Made by a program: the position numbers and the translations under genes. 64,000 nucleotides of DNA from Marsupella aquatica (Eukaryota; Marchantiophyta): assembly GCA_973895155.1 (NCBI GenBank), contig OZ316896.1, forward strand, positions 12,524,001-12,588,000, given 5' to 3'. The notes under the pieces are model-generated. The model searched no databases. It saw only the letters and a list, made by a program, of their open reading frames with translations, and was not told the origin of the DNA. The stretch's first letter is position 1, and every line of letters begins with the position of its first letter. Of the stretch, positions 10,796-23,480 are shown one piece after another.

Positions 10796-11817
10796 ACAGA
10801 AGCAGTTCTGTGATGAGATCAGGGTGTCCTCTGAAAGTTGTTTGTGCGTAGTAACGAAGCATATGCGTGCTTTTTTTTTATTGACAATGACATCCCGCAA
10901 AAACTCCAAGACTTTACTGGGCCCATGTATATGTACAGGGCAAATTACTCCGATGATCTAGCCGAAACACAAGACTACTGTTAGGAGATCAATGGGTGTA
11001 TCAAAGACGTCATTGACATACACCACAAGGGCATGTGGTGCATAGATGTGCAAAATTGCCTTTCAGAACAATTTTCTATAGTCACTGCGCCCTTTCTTTC
11101 ACCTCCAAAGAATTCAATGACATCACTGGATGTACAAGGTAATACTGTACAATTCCCCAAAATATGTGTCAAATGGCTGTAGCAATCAGGGCATTCCATC
11201 TTCATTGCCACTTGCTGCAGCATAGGAATTGAATCTCCTATCGTTCACCTCTTGACCCTCAGTGGTAAAACATGGAAGTCAAAGACAAATCTCAAGAGCG
11301 CTGCTGTCCATTACAACTCCTGAAATTGTTTCTTGTCTGATTCCTCCATTTCGTCCGAGATGTCCCAGTAAACATCAGGTCACAAAATTTACCTCTAGAC
11401 AATTAGAGATCTGTAAGTTGATAAAAGTCTCCAGGCCGTCTTACTTTGAGCTCAACATTGGTGTTGAGGGAGTATAATCGAACCCTAATGGCTCTTGATG
11501 AAGATGAATGAGGACGATGACATTAACCCACCGTTTCCCTGAGAGTTGTGAAGGCAAAATATAAAGAATGGGATCGCTGCCATGACAGCTTCATCCATCA
11601 TTCCATGCCCTAAACGCCAACAGATAAAATTTTATAAGCCCGTTGTTCTGGTGATATGAATTTCTCCCCAACACATTATTGCGACTATTGCCTGCCTTAA
11701 GATATGAAAACACACGGGAAAACATTTTGTTTGGAACGCAAGAGCCCTACTTGTAAATCCAAAGTGAATGGTATGAAGAATATCACAAAACCCACTGAAC
11801 CAAACTCACATGCAGTC
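10796..11817. other. Region downstream of ARIADNE, no gene assigned
   Basis: The part nearest 11817 is the expected 3' untranslated region of the minus-strand ARIADNE gene. The rest has short ORFs without recognisable similarity, including an 80-residue frame on the minus strand at 10981-11223 that contains CPDC and several further cysteines but no pattern I can name. Confidence 0.4.
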
Positions 11818-14800
11818 TCACTTTGCCAAGTCTTCCGAGAGATTCATCAGATGTACAGACCTGCCACGTACGTCGATGTCTGTGGGGCGAATATTCATGT
11901 CAGGGACACTTGCATGCGCGTCAAAGTTGTTGTTGCAAATTGGAAAGGCTGGCTTTTTGCGCCTGCCTTCAAAGAGGTAATCAGCGATGGCAGCTTGAGA
12001 CATGTCCTCCCTGGAAGCTTCCCTTGATGGAATTCCAGGAGAGTGCACCCTGCCATCCAGCTCACTCCATGTTGTGTCAGTCACATTTGTAGGATTCCCG
12101 TCTCCTCCAAGAGCAACAGTACCCATTTCAACCCACAACAACTTGGGATCGCTAGAACTTGGTTGCGAGTCAACAGCATCAAGCCCTCCACTAAATATTT
12201 CCGATGTTGAGGCCATCGGGTCTCTTGTGAGATTTTCCTTTCCTGGGCGCTTGCTGCTTGACCCCAAAACTGAATCCTGAAAAGGCCTTTTCAGCCCTTT
12301 CTCTTTTGCCAGTGGTTCTCTCAACACATCGTCTAGATCAAGCTCTCCGGCTGTGTCAGTGTCCTTGTCTGAATTTTGTGAGCTAGAAGCCAAAAGTTTG
12401 CTTACATCAGCATCAGGAATTCCGCCCCCTGAGAATTTTCATAGGGTCATTTGACAAACAAGATTAGACAGTGGAATCGGATGCTCACAGGAAATTCACT
12501 ATTGAGAAACTGATGACATGCTGTCGATTCCACGCATTTAATATTACAGGAGAGCTTTAGGCCTAGACAAATGGCAAAGAAACAAAATCCACAGGGAAGA
12601 CTGATGGAGATAATAGACAAACAAATCTCCGAAACAACAATCCACTGATATGTATTTGATAGACAATCCCTGAACGAACTACACTTGTAATTCATAATTC
12701 TTCCAGTCGTTCCAATTGTCTGGTATGCACACGGCATTCCAATCGTCTTATTTGAAAGGGTGATAGCGGCAGTCACAGTCTAACTGTTGCAACACAGCAC
12801 TTTGGGACTCCCCGAATTTTGAGCTTCATCAACGGCAAGGGACTAATTGATAGCGGGTACTCGGAATTGTTATCCAAGATAAATAGACGGCCAATTATGC
12901 CTAGTTATTGACCAGGGTTTTACCCTGCAATATTTGGGGCACCCACCTCCTTACCTGGGGGCACCAAGAAAAAGAACAAAAAAGGAAAGAATAGGTTCCA
13001 CGGTCAGAACCTGTCTGAAAACTCCAAGGAAATTGCTTACAGAAGGACAGCTGCTCCTTAACTGACATCAGGCGTTTATATTCTGATATAAGGAGGCAAC
13101 GGGACACACGTCTTCTGCAATTCAGTGTGTAGTCCTGCTTGGATAAGGCTATGGAATTAATATACTCCCGTACAGATAATAGGTTGTTTGGGTTATCTTA
13201 ACAACACCGGCTCGGACTAGAGCTCGGCCCTTCATAACCAATACTGCCGGATATGCATAGGTGGCAAGATACAAAAGTTGGTGAAGGACAACTTTTACAT
13301 CTTTCCTGAGCCAAACCAAGACTCCAAATGACGTCGCAAATGCACAACCCAACAGATGCTAAGGGTATGCGTCCTGTCTTACACCTAAACAGGCCACAAT
13401 ATGTCTGTAATCGTTTATATGCAGCTATGACATTGCCATATCCAACGTCCGAGATAGATGACCAGACATTTAAGTATTGAAGGCCTTAGAGAACGATTAT
13501 TGATAGCATTCTGTAACAGTCCTAACAATCCGTCGCAGTCATGACACTCACCGCTGACTCCATTCCCGCTTGGACAGATCTTGGCATATCTCGTGTCCGC
13601 TTCTCCATTCCCGACCTTTTGACTGGCGCGATCAGTTGCTGCCTCTATCTCAGAAGCCCTCTCAGCTCCGCAAGATTTGTAGGGAGCAATGTGATGAGTA
13701 GTAAGCTGCAAAGAAGCCAGTAGATCGTTTTCTATAACATCGTACCTGTAAGGTGTACAGTGCATTTGGTGAGAACCTTGAGGCAGCGAGGCAAAGTTCC
13801 TGACAAACAACAAAGCCAATATGGAACAATGACGAAATACTTTCAAAATTCTTACATCCTATGGCAGAGAGTGTCTGTGAGTGCAGTTAAGTTGATGACT
13901 TCCATGCGCATCTCCTTCACTTGCATATCATCAGTGTGAAGCTCCAGAGGAGTTTCAACAAGCTTTGACAGCCGCTCCACCGTTTCCTCCAATTGTGTTT
14001 GCTGGTCTTCAAAAAGGTTCTGATTGATCTCGTTTTGCTCCTCTGAGATGTCATCCTTGAAAAGATCATTTCCAAACATAAAGAATGCGAAAGCAAAGGA
14101 GAATGACAAGGCACGCCGCGCACGGAATAGCCTTTGCAAACCATTGGAGAGCCAGCTATAGTCCTTCACAAGAGATTCACTAGCTTCTAAAGCAACTATC
14201 TTCTGCTGTACCCCCTCCCTCTGCTTTTCTACGAACTTCAGTGAGTCCATGTGTCCCTTCCACCGAGAGTGATAATGGATGTAACGCTTCAAATCCCTTT
14301 GTGCCCTGGCAGCTTCTTTCTCTTTCTCTTCTTTGTACCTTCCACAACTGTGCCCTTCAATACTGTTCCAATTGTGCTCCCGCCCAGTAGCTGACCCGCA
14401 TAGCCAACTGAATATACGAAAGGTAAGGCTTATGTTCTGTTCAACAAGTTCAAAAGGACAGCCTGATCCATTTATTAAGACCTTAATCCTATTTGGTATA
14501 GTCCACGATCCATAGGCCTGATTCTATCCCAATCTCTAAACATCAATTTCCAGACTTAGGACAAAATAAGTACTCAAAGACGGAAGGAAAAATTACCAGA
14601 AAGCCTGCCCACAAATACAGCCGACAAGATTGCAACCACCATTTTTTTCCACTGGCTTGTGACATTTTGGGCAAGGTTTTGTGTGTACGGTGAGCCAGTT
14701 CACAGTCTCAGATTCATCTTTACACTTTTTGTCCCAGAGTTGCCACATCAGACAAGAGCATGGAGAATGTGGCTCCGCCAAGCAGTTGAAGCAGAACTGC

Positions 14801-17109
14801 TGCCCACAAATACACTCTATCTCACAATAGGGTTCGCCTTCAACCCTAATTGCATTCCCACAATGTGGAATGCTGGGGCACCACTTGACCTTAGCGTTGT
14901 CTTCAATATACGACTCCAAAAGGAAGCGCTCATAACGATCAACTGATTCAGGATCCTTGGAACCCACCAAACTCCGAACCTTATCTTCATCACAAATGGC
15001 ACCACACTGATACTCCATACATGTCACTCGTCGACTTTGACCCTCCTTTATTTTCATAATGAAATACTGAGTCCAACCTGTGCCAGTAGAACAGTCATTA
15101 GGGAAAACTGGGATAATGTGGCTTCCTTCCGAGAGCTGACCAGTAATATTATGTCCCATGATCCTAGAAGAAGTACCCAGATAATGCACTTAATTTTACT
15201 TGACACTTCAACTTGGACTTTGGCGACTCTGCCAGAAGAGCCGCGTAAATGTTTTGGTCGTTGAGGTTTGTATTGCAATATTCCTATGTACAAAAGCGAG
15301 TTAATACTTTTTCTTTTTGGAAATGAAGAAACAGGCAGACACAAACCCCGACAATTTGCCTCTTGAAACCATTCTAAAGAAGCCTTTGAACATCAATTGA
15401 TCACGGCAACTACTTCGATCACGGCAAAAGATCAGAGACACTCGGGTGGATTGAATTTGTTTCCTTACCTATGCCAGATTAACGTGAAGTAAAGAAACTT
15501 GAAGATTGATCGTCACAGTAGCTATGATCATATGTTCTCTGTCCTAAATAAACGCGGAACATTCTTCTTATAATGACTAGTCCCAAATGTACTTACATTC
15601 GTTGCAGAAGGAATGACCACAATCCATTCTCGTCACGGCTTCTTGCAAAACGTCCTCTAGGCAAGTACCACATTTCGCCAAATGTGATGATTCGGTAGAA
15701 GTCGAATACGACGTACTGGCAGCACGACAAGGCAATCCAGCTTCTTGAAATAACTCTTCCTCCCCTTTGTCGGCAAGCTTCCCGAAAAGCCCCTCCACAT
15801 TCCATCTGTGAAAGATGAGAAGGGTCCGGGCATGCCTCATTCGCAAACCCAAAACATCCACAACCTTGCGCAAGTCATCACTCTGCTTACAATAACACGA
15901 GACAGAAACCCAGAATCCTAGCTGTCAGCCACTTGTGAGAGACTGTGCACGACCTATCATGGAAGAGGTAAAATGTGAGTTCAAGGATGACACAAGTTTG
16001 CATGGACATATGCATATATACAAGCGGATCCATTACACAGAAGATGGTCAGGATCGAGACACATCTTCTCCCTAACTTTGGTTCTAAATTTGTCCACCTT
16101 TCCAAATTGGCAGAAGTATGGGCTAAGCTTGGCTTCCAATCTCCATGTTAGTCCGGGCCAAATTTGGCACGGGTATGGGCTGTAATCCTATATTCTTTAC
16201 AAATGCAGCAGCCTTTCAAAACGTACTACTGACAACCACATATTTTACTGCATCTGTAATCAAGCTAGCTCATTGTCATGGATACAACTGCCTTCTCACT
16301 GACCCACCAACTGGACAGAATCTCATTGACATTGAAGTTCCAGATGGAAATATTGACCACCGATTTAACAAAGCACTTATCTAACAAGCAATTCGATACA
16401 TGTAAACATGAAAATCTCTCTGCAGCTACATTCGCATACTGAAAAAGGGGGAGGGGGTCCAAGTACGATAACAAGGGTATGGCCAATAGGTACCTGAGCA
16501 GCAAGTAGGGACTCCTTGGTTATAACCTGCGATGACCAGTAGGTTTATGTTAAAACAACCGTGAGCAAGATCTCGTAAATCCCAAGTCGGGGCAACACCA
16601 GAAAATAAAGCTTCACGTCAAGGACAACTGCATTTCAACAATGCACGAACGATTACCGAATGCTACTGATTTTAAACCAATCCCGATGAATCGTGTCCAG
16701 ACTGGCTGGGCAAGAAGCCAAAAGACAGAAGTGCAGGAGACAGGGCACAACAAGCCCATCAGTAGATATTGAGTTCAAACCAGTGGCAGCTTCACTTTTC
16801 CTAATTTCTTTCCGGCACCCAGAATTAAGTTGAAACATATGCTCGAAAGGATCTGTTGAGATCAATAGTAGCTCAATGTTCAACCTGACGGAGTATCTTC
16901 AAAAACGAGAAACGGGACAAGGACGAACACCACTAGCAACGTCCACCAAAGAATTCAGGATAACAAAGTACAGGAATTCTCACCTTGTGGCCAGGTTCGG
17001 GATCATCTTGATGCGCTACAACCTCCTCATCTTCACCACAATAGTCACCTTCCGAGTCACTATCCCTATAATTGCTAGAGGTTGGACTCCAAGCATCTTC
17101 ATCAGTCAT
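11818..17109 (-). CDS. ARI: ARIADNE-type RBR E3 ubiquitin-protein ligase
   Basis: Seven coding exons on the minus strand: 17109-16984, 16526-16494, 15882-15597, 15077-14597, 14407-13856, 13745-13552 and 12428-11818. All junctions are GT-AG and in frame, giving 760 residues. The N-terminus is acidic (MTDEDAWSP..., SDSEGDYCGEDEEVV). The helical stretch VITKESLLAAQ...HARTLLIFHRWNVE is typical of ARIADNE. RING1 starts at Cys124 and continues through C-x2-C and CGHSFCNEC (141-149). IBR spans about 210-275. RING2 starts at CPKC (284) with the catalytic Cys in GGCN at residue 297, then the Ariadne domain (HNWNSIEGHSCGRY, ..KRYIHYHSRWKGHMDS.., FENDLL-like). RBR ligases take ubiquitin from an E2 onto the RING2 Cys before transfer. 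The tail after about residue 560 is Ser/Asp-rich and about 200 residues longer than I expect for plant ARI proteins. The exon-3 acceptor is a tandem AAGCAG; I used the second AG, which aligns better with ARI proteins. Confidence 0.95.
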
Positions 17110-17948
17110 GATTCGGAGTCACAGTCCACGCCCCGACTACACATTAACTACAGTGGATCCCACCGTTTACATTACCGTCGCCTTGCAATGAGAATCTGTG
17201 CAGGTATTCCTCACTTGCCAGCCGAACTACGAACGTCTGTATCTGGACTCTTCGAGAAATTAAAGGCCTTCGCGATGCAACACAATAGCCGAAGACTTTC
17301 TTGAAACCTAAATCCTTGCACCTCGCATCTTGTCAATGCTGCTCGAGTGATAAGCAGGTTAAACGGAGCCACTCTCCGCGCTCTTACCTGCCACAGCCTA
17401 AATGTTCTTCCGCCTGAGTACCGCACCCCCTTCCTTTACTTCCTAACACCCTAAAGCCTTTCAAGCGAGGACGATCAACTCTAACACACAATCCCGACTT
17501 GTTTCCCTGGCCTCATTGAATCTGTGACCTAAGAGATTCGTAGATTCCAGCTCGATCGATCTCGCTTTGCGTGATGTCCTGCTGCTTGCTCTTGCCCTGC
17601 TATTGTCCTCGTCGCAGAATCATCCGGCGATGCTGGCCTGGCCTGGCCACGCTTCACCTCTACTCCCTACTACCCTACTACATTAACCCCGCAATCCCAC
17701 GTCCTGCTGCCCCAAGCACACGGCCTGCTTCTCCTCCCGTCGACCGACAATTCATTCGACTTCAGCTGCTGAAACAATCACTTCCTGATCTTCCCGCTCC
17801 GCAGAGCCTCGCTCGCCCTCCGCTTACAGTACCATCGGCAGCAAGCGCCACTACCCAAGTGTAGCCCGTAGCAGCCGGCAGAAATTGAAACCAACAACCT
17901 ACGTCTCTCTCTCGCTGTCCGCCGGACCGGCTCGCGTAAATCGAAGCA

Positions 17949-17952
<4 letters not shown>

Positions 17953-17984
<32 letters not shown>
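17953..17984. repeat. (AG)16 microsatellite
   Basis: A perfect AG dinucleotide run. It lies about 840 bp upstream of the ARIADNE start codon, so on the gene's strand it reads (CT)16. CT runs are common in plant 5' leaders and promoters. The surrounding 17300-18300 stretch is CT-rich and less AT-rich than its neighbours and probably contains the ARIADNE promoter or leader. Confidence 0.85.
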
Positions 17985-17986
<2 letters not shown>

Positions 17987-18299
17987 TTGAAGGAGAGATG
18001 ATCCACTACTTCCGACGCGAGCACACAGCAAGTTTTGCATAGCAGCTGGAAGGTCACCCGACTCCAGTCTTCGTCCTTCTCACAATCAATCTCGAGACAC
18101 TGCCGCTTGAACCTCACCTTCGCCCTTCGCCCGGCACGCGGCCTCTACCAAGCAAGACTGGAGCACGCGAACATGTACCTCCCAGGATAAAAAAAGGACT
18201 AATAACACGCGACGCCTCTGCTGCTGGTGCTGCGAGAGGAAGCGGGCTGTTTGGGTCGGGTCAGGTCAGGTCATATCTCTTCCGCTCCGCGCGTTCTGG

Positions 18300-19060
18300 C
18301 CTGCCTGCCTGCCTGATTTGCCAGGGACGAACTACTCCTACGACGACGAAGTTCTCCACTCGCCACCACTCTCGACTCATTCACTCATCATTATTCACTC
18401 GGTTTCGGCCAGCCAGCCAGCCGCAACCCGACCGGACACGGCATGGGGCCGTGGAAGTGAGATGCAAAAGGACTCTAGAAATAAATACTCGACAGTACAG
18501 AACGTGAATAACGAGAGGGAGACGAGAGGAAAGAAAGAAGAAGAACTGACGAGTAATAGTACGGAGCACGAGACGAAAGAAGGGGAGGAGAACAGAATTT
18601 GGAGCCAAAAAATTAGGAGCTGGAAAGGAAAACGATGGCAGAAGGAGGCTGGGACGCACGAATTTCAATCTGTCCTCCCTCGGCGCCAGGACAGAACAGA
18701 ACGGAACGGAACGGAACCGCACCGCACAGGCAGTCACGGAGAGCTGCGTGATGGGATTCGCGCTCTACGATTCGCGAATCGGCCGACGAATTTTCCCTCC
18801 AATTTCCCCACAGCACGGTACGCTGCGCACCTGGCCGAATGCAGAGAGAAAGGAGCTCGCCTCACATCATTCTACAGTACAGAGGGCGGAAAAGGGAGAA
18901 TCCAATCTTGCGCTATATTCTCCTCCCGTGGTCGGAACCTTTGACCCACGTTTACATTCCATGCACTTTCTCGTGCTGATATATACCAAGCAAAGGAAAG
19001 CTTCCTCCTCTCCCTGTTTTTCTAGTGTGGGGCCAAATAGGGCGTCTCAAAATTTCTTTT
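18300..19060. other. Region upstream of ARIADNE without an assignable gene
   Basis: Comparatively GC-rich. A 208-codon frame is open on the plus strand (18318-18944), but it is low-complexity, has no family resemblance and overlaps open frames on the other strand. Short GAACG repeats lie near 18693-18718. I see no supported gene. Confidence 0.4.
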
Positions 19061-19068
19061 TGGCCATA

Positions 19069-19318
19069 AAAAATGCAGAGCTTGTCAGATGAGCTTTTCA
19101 GATGATTTATGTAAGGTTTTTTTTCCCACTAACCTCTACAATGACTTCTGCTCATGGAAAAGGGTTATGCTTGTGGATTTGAATTTGGTAGTCCATTAAA
19201 AATCCAGAGCTTTACATATGAATTTATGGAAGGTTTGTTTTTTCACTAACCTCTACAATGACTTATGCTCATGGAAAAGGATTATCGTTGTGAATTTGAA
19301 TTTGGTAGTTCATAATTT
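19069..19318. repeat. Tandem duplication of about 126 bp
   Basis: 'aaaaatgcagagctt' near 19069 and 'aaaaatccagagctt' near 19198 start two units. They share 'ggaaggtttgttttttcac', 'taacctctacaatgactt', 'tgctcatggaaaagg' and 'gaatttgaatttggtagt'. Noncoding. Confidence 0.65.
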
Positions 19319-19559
19319 ATTTTTTCTGTCAGTAACCTTAATCACTAATTTAAGGTTCATCAAATTTTGAGGTTTGGGACTCCCTGATGGAGAGTCACTA
19401 CCAGGTAGGGAGTTTGCCAACTTGGTACAAGAATTTGGCAGTAATTAAGTGCAACTCATCCTGCAATTGTTGAGAGCATAAAATCCTGGCTAATTGCAAG
19501 CCTCCAGCAGGTCAGGGTGCCAAATAAGAAGTGGACACTTAAGGCAGCTTTACATGTTA

Positions 19560-19645
19560 AATGCCATTGTGAGAGAGGGGAATTGAACTTGAGACCTTTC
19601 AATGAGTCCCTATTCCATGATCATAGAATTGATGCTAAGCCCATT
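19560..19645 (-). mobile_element. Possible tRNA-derived SINE fragment
   Basis: On the minus strand, GGTCTCAAGTTCAATTCCCC resembles an RNA polymerase III B box in context. The preceding GGGCTTAGCATCAA is a weak A-box candidate about 45 nt upstream. No target duplication was found. The flanking sequence 19646-20680 holds nothing else I recognise. Confidence 0.3.
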
Positions 19646-20984
19646 CACGTAGTGTGAAACGTTTTGAAATAGGATAATGAGTTTTCCCTAAGTATGCTTA
19701 TTCCATACCTGAAATTTTCCGTCAATGGATGAAACTCCCTATTTTCTTTACTGGATTTTTGTAAATAGTTTGTGATAGAGTTCTTAATGGAGCTGCTATG
19801 AGTAAAAGGATCTCACAAGGCCCCTAGCTTCAGAGAGGAGAGGAATTCAATTGGCTTATCATTCAAAAGTCCATGTGCTCAATCAAACACACAAGCCATT
19901 GTTTTTATGAACTGTAGACTTAACTTGGTTCACTACCTTTGATTGCCAAAAGTTATTCGAACTTGATCTCACATTTCTCACGAGTGGCCATTTGAATTTT
20001 AAATTTCTTGGAGACTTTTTGCAAGTGGCCACTTTAACAGTCTACTTTTTTCTATATATTTCTGTAACCTTGCCAAAACACGTGTCCGGAGCTTTTTTTA
20101 AATAGAAAACACAATCTTCAGGGCTTTCACCTTATTCGAAGTTCTCAGTGTACTTTTTCCTATATATTTGCTGACACCTAGGCAAGACATGTGTTTGGGG
20201 CCTATTTTCAGGACATTTTGCCTGCAATGTAGTTTATTCGCAGTTTCTTTTTCACGCTTTTCAGTTGTTCAGGGTGGCTGTCTGAAATTTGAGATACTGA
20301 GCTTGTCCTGAAATTGCCCTCATAGTGTTTCAGCCTACTGTTTTAGCAAAGTCATATATAGTATCCTTACTACATGTTGAAACCGCGGCCATATTCTCTA
20401 GTTCACTAATTTGGAAAGTCACAATTTCGGGATGGAAGAATTTTTTTGAATCATTAATTTTTGGCACTAACCCTATTTTGAGCTATGGTCTATAGTTTTG
20501 CAGCCTAGCGTTTTTGGAAAGTTGCATTTTGCTCTGGCCGCAAGATTTTTATTTTGGTTTGTGAGCCTAATTGCAACTAAGGTACTACAGTCCCTCATAC
20601 CCAGCGCCTACTGCACAGGACTGTGATGTCATGTGTATCTCACAGGTACCTTTTGGATGGTGAGAAAATGTGTATTAAAGTCACATGATCGAGCTCTCAG
20701 AAACAATAGTAATTATCAGCAATATGAAAAGTATGTAATTCGCGCAAACCCAGACAAGAGAATTTACACAAGAGCTGATTGGCCATAATTCCCGTAACAT
20801 TTCTGACGGTGCGGGTGAAAATTCAAACAAATTCTTTCCGCGTGATGTCGAATCGAATAATGAGAAAGAGAGAAGAATAGATTGTTTGAACGGACTCGTA
20901 ATCGGAATTCCGCTTTGCATTCAGATTTTGACGAAGCAGACACAAACGAAAGTTACATAAGATTTCGCGAGTTATCATGGAAAA

Positions 20985-21420
20985 TGTATAGTAGTATTGT
21001 AAATTCAAACAACGTGACAACAATAACATCCATACAATGTTGACATACTCTTTCGATTGGGAACAAATTTCTTCTAGTAAAATCACCGGACCTGTAGATA
21101 TAATAAATTTATATTATGTGAGAATTCGCGTGGAACCACGATAAATGTGCAGTACCATAATTTGAAACACCGAAGATATTGATAGAATATTTGTTTGTTT
21201 GTTTTTTTCAATTAAAGAGATGATTGAAGAGACATTGACAAGTTCTGTTGTGTTATTTCAATCAAATCACGGGAATAGCTGATACCATAAATAAAGTGAA
21301 AGTCATATATTAAGATTTTGCGCATTACCATTACAAGCGTAATATCATCAATTGAAACAACGACGACATCGGTAGAATATTGAATTTCTCTTTCAAATTG
21401 AAGAAAATTGGTTTTTCCAT
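20985..21420. repeat. Three strongly diverged units of about 180 bp
   Basis: Related blocks 'gtattgtaaattcaaacaac' (about 20993), 'accataatttgaaacaccga' (about 21153) and 'atatcatcaattgaaacaac' (about 21340) are each followed by 'ga(c/t)at...gatagaatattg' and a TTTC-rich stretch. No coding sequence. Confidence 0.4.
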
Positions 21421-22146
21421 TTGAATCGGATCAAGGGGAACAGTAACCACCACAATAGCTTACTTGGGATCACTCACAGAACAATAACTCACTATATAAA
21501 TCATAAGCAAAATTTGTACATTGACGAATTATTCAATCTACTAAGATCACTGGAGGTAGCCACTGGCCCACCGAAGGTTTGCACAGCTGTACTTGTCTAC
21601 AATGAGTATTTGGGCCTGCAAAAGCCTTGACCAACGGACTTTACCAAAAGGCTCCCTGATCGAGTAGTATATATAATGGTGCTCACTTCTATGCTTTGAC
21701 CGTCCAACTGACCATTCCATGTACTGCGTATGCAATCTGCAGCGCATATCCCGAGGACAACTCGGGAGCTACATTCACCATGGCTCATTGCTCCCTTATA
21801 CTCATAGGGATTAGCTTCCGCAATCCGCGGCAAAATGGCATAAAAATACTATCCTCGGTTCTTGGATTCCATTTCTCAACTACAGGCTCACTCCTCACAT
21901 CATCGTCAGGACATGACGAATAACAGAACTTCGATGAGCGTTCCACATACCCTGAAATGTATCAGCCTTGTGTACTGCGACGAACAAGTCGATGACGCAG
22001 TATTCGTGGAAGTCATTCTTGTCACGACAATATCACGGATGTGAGTGGCGTGTGCGGGCCCGAATAGAGGTGTACATTGTACTATGTACATTGACGCAAT
22101 TTCTTTCTTTTTTTGTCCACATAGCAAGAAATTAACTCCACGCCAA

Positions 22147-22464
22147 TTACAAGCCGCCGCAGCATGGGCCATGGCAAGGCCACGTACAGCACCAGCACAA
22201 GGCCAGGCAGGCAGCGAATTTGCCTCCTCTTGTCTTTCTCCTCACGACTCGACCGTGCTTGTCAATGTATTCATGGCGACCAATTGCCTGCTCTTGATAT
22301 GGGCCATTTGTGCTCGGTCCATAGCTTTGCTGCACCGGATAAGCTCCTGGCGCATAATTGCCTTGAGCTTGATATGTAGGCCCACCGAAACCTTTGTTGC
22401 CGCCGGCGTATCCATTGGCCTGGTTTGTGTCTACGTACCCAGTCCGCTGCCCCACAGTCGACAT
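22147..22464 (-). CDS. Small protein with Gln/Gly-rich N-terminus and Cys-rich C-terminus (CYSTM-like), paralogue A
   Basis: Single exon of 105 residues, starting MSTVGQRTGYVDTNQ. The first 60 residues are rich in Gly, Gln, Tyr and Asn, without strong hydrophobicity. A conserved centre EYIDKHGRVVRRKTRG precedes the tail KFAACLALCWCCTWPCHGPC, which ends CGGL. The tail has seven cysteines among hydrophobic residues, which recalls plant CYSTM/PCC1-like membrane-associated stress peptides. That assignment rests on architecture, not on a motif match. A TATA box lies upstream on the same strand (22696-22706). Paralogue B at 30350-30676 shares the PVQQSY block, the EY(I/V)D block and almost the whole tail. 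The conserved frame in two separated copies supports both as real genes. Confidence 0.8.
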   Translation of the reverse strand: MSTVGQRTGYVDTNQANGYAGGNKGFGGPTYQAQGNYAPGAYPVQQSYGPSTNGPYQEQAIGRHEYIDKHGRVVRRKTRGGKFAACLALCWCCTWPCHGPCCGGL

Positions 22465-22695
22465 GATTGAAATTGCTGTGCGAAACTTCGAAAGACTCTA
22501 GTGACAGTAGTTCCACAAGATCGCTCTCGCAACAATCCTATGAACTCAAGAACGCTGCAACAGAAATTCTCTGGACTCTTCTAAGGAAATAGTGAGCGGC
22601 TCACTTCTCTCCTCCCTCTCTCTTCAACTGTGAAATTGCAAATGTTGGAGTGAACTACCGAACAATCGTTGTACTGCAATGCAAGTCGGAGGTAT

Positions 22696-22706
22696 CCTTT
22701 ATATGG
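22696..22706 (-). promoter_or_regulatory. TATA box of Cys-rich paralogue A
   Basis: The minus strand reads CCATATAAAGG. It lies about 235 bp upstream of the ATG at 22464, leaving a leader of roughly 200 nt that is CT-rich (22600-22625). Confidence 0.5.
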
Positions 22707-23074
22707 AGGCGATCCTCACGCGAAGCCAGATGGCTGTGCATACGTGCCGAGCTGTGCGAGCGACGCCTTTGGCTTCAGCGTAACTTCTTTTTCTTCTTCT
22801 GGAACAAAGTGTCCTTCCCTCTTCCGCGTTCTTCTTTCTGCCTTTGCATCAACGATACAACCTCCACGTCGCAGCCACAGTTGTCCTGCACAGCTCGAAT
22901 TCCCAGATGCGTTTTCCACCCAAAGAGTGGGAGCCACGCTACGACAATAGCCAGCGTTGGCGCACCGATAGCGCGACTCGTGGTAACGGTTTTGGCACCC
23001 AAAGTGTGTGTTTTGGCCTCCCAAGTATGTGTTTTTGGCCCCCAAAGTGTGTGAAAGAGAGGCAAAGAGTAATT

Positions 23075-23480
23075 TAAGGTCCAACAAAGTACAAAGGAGG
23101 AGAAGCAAAGGGGACAAACTCAAGAAAGTGGGAGATCAGGAAAGGACAAACAGCATACTCAAAAATGTGGGAAAAGAGCACCCATTTGTTGATCAGGGCC
23201 CAACAAAGTACAATGGAGAAAAGCAAAAGAGCTGGAGAGAGGACAAATCACAAAAGTGGGAGGAGTACTACCCATTTATTGACGAGGGCCCAACAAAGTA
23301 CAATGGAGAAAAAGCGAAGAGGTGGAGAGAGGACAAACACCACAGACATAAAAGTGGGGAAAAAGGATCCATTTACTGCTCAGGGCCCAAAAATGTACTG
23401 TACAATGGAGAAAAAGCAAAAGAGGTGGAGATGAGACAAACACCTTACTCAAAAGGAGAGGACAAAAAGCAAAAGAGTCT
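23075..23480. repeat. Four diverged units of about 90-118 bp upstream of paralogue A
   Basis: The block 'gcccaacaaagtacaatgg' or a variant begins near 23080, 23198, 23288 and 23385. It is followed by 'agaaaaagcaaaagagg', 'ggagagaggacaaac', 'aaaagtggg' and 'cccatttattga'. The array lies 370 bp and more upstream of the paralogue A TATA box. Just before it, at 23000-23055, 'gtgtgttttggcc(t/c)ccaa' is repeated three times. Confidence 0.65.

Noticed and set aside
18318-18944. 208-codon open frame on the plus strand
   Set aside because: Low-complexity, no family resemblance, overlapped by open frames on the other strand, and located in the GC-richer region upstream of ARIADNE where stops are rare.
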